A stretch of DNA of 64,000 bases, from contig NW_026622786.1 in assembly GCF_023065955.2 (NCBI RefSeq), positions 49,833,438-49,897,437 on the forward strand, in the 5' to 3' direction. This document shows, piece after piece, positions 55,961-64,000 of this stretch. This DNA is from Ursus arctos. Its lineage: Eukaryota > Chordata > Mammalia > Carnivora > Ursidae. The notes under the pieces are model-generated. The model saw only the letters and a program-made list of their open reading frames with translations. It was not told the DNA's origin and did no database searches. Position numbers and translations under genes: made by a program. Numbering within the stretch: position 1 is the first letter of the stretch; every line of letters begins with the position of its first letter.

Positions 55961-58772
55961 TGTGTATATATAACATTGCAATACTGCTTACCTATAGTGG
56001 CTACCTGCTCTATTTGCCTGGCCTATCTTTTCTTTTCTGAGGAAGAACTGACCCTCTCCTTTCCCACATGGTTCTGAAGGAAGAGACACAGAAAATACTG
56101 CTGCCCATCCCTATCACAGGGATCAGCATGTAATCCAGTCATCCTCCAGGTAAGGATTGCAAAAATAGTTCTAAGAGGGAAGATTATAGTGATAAATGCC
56201 TACAAGAAGAGAAAAGAAAGATCCCAAACAACCTAACTTTACAGCTCAAACAACTAGAAAAAGAACAAACTAAGCTCAAAGTTAGCAGAAGAGAAAAGAG
56301 GTAACAAAATTCAGAGCAGAAATAAATAAAATTGAGAACAGAAAAAAAGATCAATAAAACTATGACTTAGACTTTTGAAAAGATAAAACTGACAAATCTT
56401 TAGCTAGGCTTATCAAAAAAAAGAGGAGGACTCAAATTATAAATAAAAGAGATGTTACAACTGATACCACAGAAATACAAAGGATCATTAGAGACTACTG
56501 TCAACATTTATATGCCAACAAACTGGATAATCTAGAAGAAATGGGTAAATCTTGGAAACATAAAACCTATCAACACTGAATCATAAATAGAAAATCTGAA
56601 AAGACAATAATGTATAAGGAGACTGAATCAGTGATCAAAAGCCTCCTAACAAATAAAATCCCAGGATCTGATGGTTTCCCTGGTGTATTCTACCAAACTT
56701 TTAAAGAAGAACTAAGGTCAATCCATCTCAAACTGCTCCAAAAAACTGAAGAAGAGAAAACATTCCCAAGCCCATTTTACAAGGCCACCATTACCCTGAC
56801 ACCAAAGCCAGGTAAGGACATTACAGGAAAATAAAACCTCAGGCCAATGTCCCTGATGAATATAGATATGAAATTCTCAAGAAAACACTAGCAAACTAAA
56901 TTCAACAGCACATTAAAAGTATCATGACCAAGTGAGATTTATCCCTGGGATGCAAGGATGGTTCAACATACACAAACCAGTCAATGTGATATACTACATT
57001 AGTAAAATAAAGGATAAAAATCATATGGTCCTTTCAATAAATGCAGAAAAGATTTGAAGAAAACGGACATCCATTCATGATAAAGGAGTCTCAAAAGACT
57101 GGATATAGGAGGAAGGACCTCAACATAAGAAAATCCATATATGACAAGCTTATAGTTAACATCATACGCAATGGTAAAAAGCCAAAAGCTTTTCCTCTAA
57201 GATGAGGAACAAGACAAGAGTGCCCACTTCCACCAGTTAGATTCAACATAGTACTGGAAGTCAAGCCAGAGCAATGAGGCAAGAAAAAGAAATAAAGTCA
57301 TTCAAATTATAAAGGAAGAAGAACTAAAACTACCTCCTTTTGGAGATGTTATGATCATAAATAGAGAAAATCTGGAAGACCCCATAGAAAAACTGTTAGA
57401 ACTGTTAGTAAATAAATTCAGTAAAGTTACAGGATACAAAATCAACATGTAGATATCAGTTGAATTTCTATATACTAACAAACAATTCAATTTACAGTAG
57501 CATCAAAAAGAATACTTAAAAATAAATTTAACCAAGGAGGTAAAACATCTACACACTAAATTCTAAAATTGGTAGAGAGCCACAAAAGACCTCAAATAGA
57601 CTGAGTAATCCTGAACAAGAACAAAGCTAAAAGAGTCATAGTTCCTGATTTCAAAGTAAATCACAAAGCTATAGTTCTCAAAACAGCACAGTATTGGCAT
57701 AAAAATGGACACAGAGACCAACTGAACAGAATCAAGAGACCAAAAATTAACCATCTAAGTTTATTTATATATTTATGTATTCATATATGGCCAACTAATC
57801 TTAGACATGAGTGCCAAGTACACACAAGGAAAAAGGATAGTCCCTTCAACAAATGGTGCTGGGAAAACTGGATAATCACATACAAAAGAATGAAATTGGA
57901 CCTCTTGGCCTTGATGATTTTTTAATGTGATACCAAAAGCACAGGCAACAAAAACAAAAATAGGAAAAGTGAGACTTCGTCAAATTAAAATGCTTCTGCA
58001 TAGCAAAGCAATCAACAAAATAAAAAAGCAATCTATAAAACTAGAGGAAATATTTGCAAACCATGTCTGAAAGGGGGTTAATAATCAAAATACATAAGTA
58101 ACTCATGTAACCGAATAGCAAAACAAAACAAAACAACAACAAAAAAAACAGCCCAATTAATAAATAGGCAAAGAATATAAATACACATGTTTCCAACTGA
58201 AGAAAACATTTGCAAATCATATATCTAATTAACGGCTAATATCTAAAATATATAAGTAACTCATACAACTCAATAGCAGAATAACAATTTAAAAATGAGC
58301 AAAGAACAAGAATAGATATATTTCCAAAGACATTCAAATGGCCCACAGATATATGAGAAGGTGCTAAACATCACCAATCAGGAAAATACAAGTGAAAACA
58401 ACAAGCTATCACCTTACACTTGTTAAAATGGCTATTACCAAAAAGACAAAAGATAACAAGTTTTAGCCAGGATGTAGAGGAAAGGGAATCCTTATGCACT
58501 GTCAATGGTAATGTAAATTGATATAGCAGTATAGAAAACAATACAAAGATTCCTCAAAAAATTAAAAATAGAACTACCATGTCATACAGCAATCCTACTT
58601 CTTGACACGTAGCCAAAGGAAATGATATCATTATCTAGAAGAGATATCTGCATCCCCCTGTTCATTACAGCATTATTCATGATAATCAAAATGTGGAAAT
58701 AAACTAATTGTCCATCAATGGATGAATGGATAAAGAAGATACAAATGGATGAAGAAGATATATATATGCATG

Positions 58773-58774
<2 letters not shown>

Positions 58775-58807
<33 letters not shown>
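58775..58807. repeat. Microsatellite (CA)n inside L1
   Basis: A CA run immediately upstream of 'CCATGGAATATTATTCAGC', the recurrent L1 microsatellite site. Confidence 0.95.
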
Positions 58808-58808
<1 letters not shown>

Positions 58809-58940
58809 ATGGAATATTATTCAGCTATAAAAAGGAAATTCTGCCTTTTGCAACAACATGGATGAATCTGGAGGACTAAGTAAATTAAGCAAGACAGAGA
58901 AAGACAAATACTGTGTGATCTCACTTATATGTGTATTCTT

Positions 58941-58965
58941 AAAAAAAAAAAAAAAAAAAAAAAAA
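58941..58965. repeat. Internal A-run of 25 in L1MA
   Basis: Lies in the L1MA 3' region before 'CCAAACTCATAAAAACAGAG'. The L1MA at 26830 has an A-run at the equivalent place (27471-27489). It is therefore a family feature and not an insertion end. Confidence 0.85.
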
Positions 58966-59315
58966 CCAAACTCATAAAAACAGAGTAGACTTGTGGTTCC
59001 CAGAGACTGGATGGTGGAGAAAATGAGGAGGTTAGTCAAAGGGTACAAACTTCCCACTAGAAGATGAATAAGTTCTGGGGATCTAACGTACAGCAAGTAC
59101 TATAAATAACAATACTGCATTGTAGACTTGAAAGTTGCTAAAAGAGTAGATCTTGAATGTTCTCACCACAAAATAAAGGTAACTATGTGAGGTAATGGAT
59201 GTGTTAACTAACTTTACTGTGGTAATCACTTCACAATACATATGTGTTATCAAATCACCATACTGTATACCTTAAATCTACACAATGTTATATGCCAGTT
59301 ATATTTCAATAAACC

Positions 59316-59915
59316 TGTGTGGGGTTGGGGTGGAGGGAGAAAGTAAACATTCTATGGTCTCGCTCTGACCTTCCTATCTCACTATATTGCCTTCCTGACC
59401 TCTACTTGTTCCCCTTCAATTAGTGACTTAATACGCCCTTTTTTTTTCCCAATAAAATTTAATATATAAAAGAATTTGGGTAGCCAGAACTCCTCATATC
59501 TGTCTTCTATTATGATACTAGCTTTATTCATATTGATTTCTAAGCATTCTTTATTCACTGATGACATATGTCTTTCATATATATAGTAAATATTTTCTAT
59601 TTTTTATTTGTTTTTTATTTTGCTTTACTTTTAATGTGACTTTTTCTTTTATTGCTTCTTCCTGAGTTGCAACACATACAGAAAACTTTCTTAACTTGAA
59701 ATCTCAAATATAATTACTTGTGTTCTCTTCTAAGCCTATTAGTGGGTACTTTTTTTTTCATTTAAATATATCTAGAATGTGAGGGGTTTTTTTAAGTATA
59801 TGTATATATACTATAGACCAAGTAATTGTTGGGGAATTTAACATTTTGTTAGTAGAGGAACCTCCAGCTTGATTTTGCATTAAGTGGTTCATATTCTGAA
59901 GTCTGATCAAGACTG
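59316..59915. other. No gene or recognised repeat
   Basis: AT-rich unique sequence, T-rich near 59440 and 59600-59640. A 61-codon minus frame at 59382-59567 has no motif. Confidence 0.5.
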
Positions 59916-59917
59916 TG

Positions 59918-60655
59918 ATGGTTACTTTTATGTGTCAACTTGACTGAGCTAAAGGATCCCTAAATACCTAGTAAAACATTATTTCTGGGTGTATCTGTAG
60001 GGTGTTTCTGGAAGAGATAAGCATTTGTATCAGTAAGTATCAACTAAATAAAGAAGATTGCCTTCACCAATGGGGGTAAGATTCAGCTGATCTGTTGAGA
60101 GCTTGAATAGAACAAAAGACACACAGGAAGGGCAAATTTGCTTTCTGCTTGAGCTGGGACATCTATCTTCTTCTGCCCTTGGACACTGGCACTCCTGGTT
60201 CTCAAGCCTTCAGGTTTGGATCTGTTCCATCAACCTGGTTCACAGGCCTACAGACTCACACTGAATTATACATTCAACCGTTGTAGTTCTCTTGCTTATA
60301 GATGGGAGATTTAGGACTTCTCAGCCTTCATAATAGCATAAGCCAAATAAATATCCATGTATATATATATATGGAAAAAATACTTGTGGAAAAAAATATG
60401 TGGAAAAACATACATATATGTGTATGTGTATGTAGATGTATATATGTATATGTATGTATGGAAAATATGTATTTTATATTTATAGATATCTTTCCATATA
60501 CATACATACACATATATATGTATGTGTATAATGTATATATGTGCATACGTATCATGTGTATATATGTGTATATATATAATTATACACACACAAACACGCA
60601 CACACACATGTATTTGTATTGTTTCTCTGGAGAATCCTAACTAGTACGAAGCCCT
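59918..60655 (+). mobile_element. ERVL-type LTR (MLT2-like), expanded by a microsatellite
   Basis: The 5' end 'TGTGATGGTTACTTTTATGT', then 'CTGGGTGTATCTGTAGGGTG', 'CTTGAGCTGGGACATCTATC', 'GGGAGATTTAGGACTTCTCA', 'GCATAAGCCAAATAAATATC' (poly(A) region) and the 3' end 'TTTCTCTGGAGAATCCTAAC' with terminal TA. A solo LTR with no viral genes. The TATATA site near its 3' end has grown into a 250-base repeat. Confidence 0.75.
60355..60612. repeat. Complex (TATG)n/(TATA)n/(CACA)n microsatellite
   Basis: Alternating ATATATGTATGTGTATG units with 'GTGGAAAAA' interruptions near 60374-60410. Tyr-Ile/His-rich frames on both strands (112 codons plus, 98 codons minus) are artefacts of this low-complexity sequence. 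Confidence 0.9.
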
Positions 60656-61149
60656 TGAGATTCTGCCTAGGTTTCTGGTCCAAAGGATCTGAAGATATAA
60701 GACTTAGGTCAGTCATCCTAATTCAAGAAATTTTAGGTCAGTTTTATATCTATCTTCACTGCTGCATCCAGACATTTTCACTATTCCCACACTAGCTACA
60801 GCCTCAGTCATCAAAGTGAGGAAAGCAACTTCATCACTGATGTCATTTAAGCATTATTTTTCTTAGATTAGGATTATACTATTATGGCAGTTAGAGAATG
60901 CTACTTCTAATTACAAAATACCTTATTACTTTCAGTATACTTTGGCTAAAAAGCTGCTTGTGTGTGTGTCTTTATATACATATATATATTTGAAAGTCTT
61001 TATATAAACATAAAATTTAAACACCTACATACTAAGATGCTTACTCCTAGTGTCTCCTAAACTTTACTCTCACAGATATGGTTCTGGGAAACCTTGCTTT
61101 GTCAATCAATCAGCAAATCTTGACACCCCCCCCCCCCGGCCCAAACTGC
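60656..61149. other. No gene; includes a 12-base C-run
   Basis: Unique sequence. 61126-61137 is an uninterrupted C-run. A short TA-rich patch is at 60970-61010. Confidence 0.6.
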
Positions 61150-61290
61150 AGTGAGGTACACAAAGTAAAAGTGACAACTGCTACCCTAAAAGAACTCCTA
61201 GTAGAATAAATAATTAGGACCAAGAAACAAACAGAAAAAGACAAATCTAAGTAACAGAAGCTTTAAAAAATATATACAATTATCAGGTAC
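61150..61290 (-). mobile_element. Diverged L2 fragment, minus strand
   Basis: 'TACCCTAAAAGAACTCCTAG' and 'AATAAATAATTAGGACCAAG' resemble the reversed L2 3' UTR just upstream of its tail. Weak. Confidence 0.4.
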
Positions 61291-61605
61291 AAATAAATAA
61301 GACACATACACCAGAATGGTTGTAACAGCTCATTTCAACTCTAATAAGTCTAAGAACTGAGACCCTAACGTGGCTAGGAGTTGAGGTCTCTGTGGCTATA
61401 GGGTCATGATCAGCCAGTCAAGAGGAATAGACTCTCCAATTTACAATTTTCTTTCTGTTAATATAAAATTAGGTAAAAGTTCTCAAAACATGATAAATTG
61501 TAAAAAGTCTCTGACCCTTCCTTCTTCTATCTCATCACTTTCTCCACTGACATTTACTTATTAAAAATATTTTTATATTCTCATAAAACATAAAATTCAT
61601 TTATA
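61291..61605. other. No gene or recognised repeat
   Basis: Unique AT-rich stretch. Confidence 0.5.
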
Positions 61606-61609
61606 ATAT

Positions 61610-61842
61610 CTTCAATGAAACAGGTTCTTTATTAAGCACCAGAAATATAGAGATGAAAAAAATTCAGTCCCTTCCCTTATAGAGTTCACAATTTAATGAG
61701 ATCCATAGGTTGGAGACAGATAAACAATTATAGTATAGTGTGGAAAATGCCACCAGTATGGGGAGAAGAGGGGTAGAAAAAGACATAGGAGGCTTTCTGG
61801 TAGAAGTATTACACTGAAACATGAAAGATAAATAGGAATCTG
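61610..61842 (-). mobile_element. L2 LINE remnant, minus strand
   Basis: 'TATTAAGCACCAGAAATATA', 'CCCTTATAGAGTTCACAATT', 'GACAGATAAACAATTATAGT' and 'ACTGAAACATGAAAGATAAA' follow the reversed L2 order from the tail inward. Confidence 0.65.

Positions 61843-61843
<1 letters not shown>

Positions 61844-61888
<45 letters not shown>
61844..61888. repeat. Microsatellite (GT)n, about 22 units
   Basis: An uninterrupted GT run directly after the L2 remnant, the longest pure dinucleotide run in the window. Confidence 0.96.
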
Positions 61889-61892
<4 letters not shown>

Positions 61893-62455
61893 GATAAGTT
61901 TATGTGGTTGGAAGGTAAGGATCATAAGCATTGTGCATCATCACCCACAGAAGCACTATCAAAATAAATCCATTGTGTTCTTACAGCTCTTTGCAGGTTT
62001 ACAAAACACTTCCTTTTTGGCCACAACCACTGATAAAAATAGAAATGAGGTGTTGGGATGTCAGTCTCCAAACCCACAACCAGCTACCTGCTGTGGCTTT
62101 AGCCACTCACTCCAACAGGGTTCTTGGAAATATAGATCATGCAGAAACACAGATCTTACAAATGATAATAGCTGGCAACTATATGGTATTTACTAAAAGC
62201 CAGGGCTATGGCCCCAGATCAATGAGTATTTTCCTACTGCTGAGAACTAGACTAAGGACAAAAATTCCTTTGGTACAGAACAATGCTTTGCATATTGTGT
62301 GCATTGGGCCCCAGCATTTTCAAGAAAAGCCACAGAGTAGCACTCTAAGCAGGTACGTGTCCAGGCTCCCACTCCTGATTACCATTTTATCGGTTTATGT
62401 ATTAGAATTTTGCCTAAGATTTTTCTTGAAAGCGGTTCTGCTTTAAAAAAATTTT
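61889..62455. other. Unassigned open frame in non-repeat DNA
   Basis: A plus-strand frame ends at 62446. The longest reading starts at TTG (61931, 171 codons); the first ATG is at 62045 (133 codons). The product is hydrophobic near its C-terminus (L-P-L-L-I-T-I-L-S-V-Y-V-L) but matches no family I know. An overlapping 87-codon frame lies in another phase. I do not call a gene. Confidence 0.4.
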
Positions 62456-62479
62456 TTAGACTTTTTTTAATAATAATTT

Positions 62480-63083
62480 TTTATTATGTTATGTCACCAT
62501 ACAGTATTTCCTTAGTTTTTGATGTAATGTTCCATGATTCGTTATTTGCGTATAACACCCAGAGCACCATGCAGTACGTGTCCTCCTTAATACCCATCAC
62601 CGGCCTATCCCAATCCCCCATCCCCCTCCCCTCTGAAGCCCTCAGTTTGTTTCCCAGAGTCCATAGTCTCTCATGGTTCATTCCCCTTCTGTTTACCCCC
62701 CTTCATTCTTCCCTTCCTTCTCCTACCGATCTTCCTGCTATTTCTTATGTTCCATAAATGAGTGAAACCATATGATAATTGTGTTTCTCTGCTTGACTTA
62801 TTTCACTTCGCATAATCTCCTCCAGTCTCATCCGTGTTGCTGCAAATGTTGGGTAATCGTTCTTTCTGATGGCCGAGTAATATTCCATTGTATATATGGA
62901 CCACATCTTCTTAATCCAGTCATCTGTTGAAGGTCATCTCGGCTCCTTCCACAATTTAGCTATTGTGGACAACGCTGCTATGAACATTGGGGTACATATG
63001 GCCCTTCTCTTCACTACGTCTGTATCTTTGGGGTAAATACCCAGTAGTGCAATTGCTGGATCATAGGGTAGCTCTATTTTTAA
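62480..63083 (-). mobile_element. Carnivore L1, 5'-truncated 3' end, minus strand
   Basis: T-rich tail then 'GTCACCATACAGTATTTCCT', 'TTCCATGATTCGTTATTTGC', 'AGTAATATTCCATTGTATAT' and 'GGGTAGCTCTATTTTTAAC', the end of ORF2 and 3' UTR reversed. It stops at the same L1 position as the non-inverted arm of the 33889 element. I could not find a convincing duplication. Confidence 0.92.
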
Positions 63084-64000
63084 CATAAAATCATTGTCTC
63101 ACTAACCTATACATTGATTGCTTCTAGTTTTTTCAAAATGGTATCTGGAATACCCTGAACCTCTAATAAAATTTATGAAGATAGAATGCTGGACATTCTG
63201 ATCCTAACATCTTTCCAAAGACACTCTTCTTCCTATATCCAAATACTCTAGATCCCCATTTCCTTATCTTTTTGATTCCTAATGTTCCAAACCCCAATTC
63301 AATATGGTTTCTTCCCAGGGACAAAGATGCTATTCTTTCTTGTGAGCCATGGACCCTATATTTATAACAAGAAATACTCCCAGCAAAATCGGTGGCTTTG
63401 CAAAACCCCCACCGTCCAAATCTCCTTATCTTCAGTTCGTATTCATTGACTCTGCTATATTCCCAGGGATTTCTTGTGCCATCTGGACTTCTTCTTCCGA
63501 TATAGCTTCTACCTCTACATCCTCCTCTAGAATTCCATCAGCCCATGATTCTTGAGGCCAAGACAGGTACACCTTTTGCTCCTACATTTGCCCTGGCTAT
63601 AGATTTTCCTCAAAAGATGTTTTAATTGGAATTGCTAATACTGATGTTTAATAGACCAGTAAATGCATTCATAAGCTCAGAGAAAACTGATGCGTACTCA
63701 ACCATGCACTCTCCTCCCAAATACTTTACTTTAGAATTGGGGCTATATACTTTAAACAATAGCAGAACATCCTTTACTGCCACTCTTCTTTTTGCTGCTA
63801 CATGTACTTCTGTGCTCACCCTATTCCTTTTATGCATGTTCAACTAGGTTTTAAAAGTTCCTATCTGTTTCTTAATTTGCTTCTGCATTTTCTCTGAGCT
63901 TTTTATCTTCACAGGTAACAAAAATTGAATTTAAACTCTCAGGAATAAATACAACCTATGCAGTTGAGAAGCCCAAGAGATGATAACTTCAGGCATAACT
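63084..64000. other. Unclassified DNA to the window end
   Basis: No repeat recognised. Short frames on both strands (68 codons plus at 63349, 73 codons on each strand near 63622-63847) and an acidic 49-codon minus frame (63435-63581, no ATG at its start). Nothing allows a gene call. Confidence 0.45.

Larger units (their letters stand above)
56160..59315 (+). mobile_element. Old L1MA-type LINE, 3.1 kb, 5'-truncated
   Basis: Starting in the ORF2 linker, it runs through reverse transcriptase. A 75-codon stretch 56610-56834 contains P-G-S-D-G-F-P-G-V-F-Y-Q-T-F-K-E-E-L. The metal site at 57339-57350 reads F-G-D-V instead of F-A-D-D. The C-terminal region and a 3' UTR follow, ending 'GTTATATTTCAATAAACCTG'. 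Many stops. It carries an internal CA repeat (58775) and a 25-A run (58941-58965). Confidence 0.9.

Noticed and set aside
60302..60640. 112-codon plus and 98-codon minus frames rich in Tyr, Ile, His
   Set aside because: They translate a TATG/TATA microsatellite inside an LTR.
61931..62446. 171-codon reading
   Set aside because: Starts at TTG; no domain, and an overlapping frame in another phase; not called as a gene.
1..64000. CRISPR array, bacterial operon, phage or integron structure
   Set aside because: Repeats here are dispersed SINE/LINE/LTR copies and microsatellites with no regularly spaced identical units; composition and content are mammalian.

Overview
This window is mammalian nuclear DNA from a carnivoran, and no host protein-coding gene can be supported anywhere in it. 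The diagnosis rests on ten lysine-tRNA-derived CAN-SINEs (Carnivora only) and several carnivore L1 LINEs with the matching 3' UTR. The CAN-SINEs at 14993, 21488 and 25145, and above all the 'GTGGCACAGCGGTTAAGCGT' head of the 21488 copy, look like the young subfamilies of bears and other arctoids (pinnipeds are the main alternative). A bear-like genome is my best guess, not a proof. Base composition is AT-rich, there is no CpG island, and no bacterial or viral operon structure is present. The sequence reads as intergenic or deep-intronic DNA.

Layout. 0-10 kb: old L1M fragments on both strands, two MIRs (one split by a CAN-SINE), an L2 remnant and a CAN-SINE. 10.0-15.7 kb: the largest element, a near-full-length but dead carnivore L1 (5' UTR piece, ORF1 and ORF2 pseudogenes, 3' UTR) that carries a CAN-SINE near the end of ORF2. 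16.3-19.6 kb: an LTR remnant, then an old L1M with ORF1 and early ORF2, again hit by a SINE. 20-25.4 kb: LTR relics, a MIR, an L2, a hAT-like element split by a SINE, and two young SINEs. 25.4-31 kb: a compound CA/TG microsatellite, L2s, an L1MA 3' end, a young L1 3'-UTR insertion and a cluster of MIR/L2 fossils. 31-35.2 kb: mostly unique DNA, then a young L1 3' UTR and a textbook 5'-inverted ('twin-primed') L1. 35.9-37.4 kb: nested and opposed LTRs. 38-47.5 kb: L2, MIR, a hAT element with terminal repeats, old L1s, two SINEs and a 2.1 kb young L1 on the minus strand. 47.5-49.8 kb and 52.75-54.55 kb: the two longest stretches with almost no recognisable repeat. 49.8-52.7 kb: L2, LTR and MIR fossils, one MIR nested in another. 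55.5-59.3 kb: an old L1 fragment and a 3.1 kb L1MA-type element. 59.9-64 kb: an ERVL-like LTR invaded by microsatellite, L2s, a long GT repeat, a young L1 3' end and unclassified DNA.

How the parts relate. The history is one of layered retrotransposition. MIR, L2, hAT and LTR fossils form the base, eutherian L1M elements sit on and beside them, and carnivore L1s and the SINEs they mobilise were added last. Target-site duplications (TSDs) that I could align by eye fix the boundaries and order of many insertions. Almost all long open frames are pieces of L1 ORF1/ORF2 or microsatellite read-through. The two longest frames outside repeats (near 53.2 and 62.0 kb) lack supporting features, and their longest versions begin at TTG rather than ATG. 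I found no undescribed biological system. The most informative observations are the twin-primed L1, the shared truncation point of two L1s, the recurrent microsatellite site inside L1, and the two repeat-poor blocks. Family names finer than CAN-SINE, L1, MIR and L2 are from memory of consensus sequences and would need RepeatMasker to confirm.
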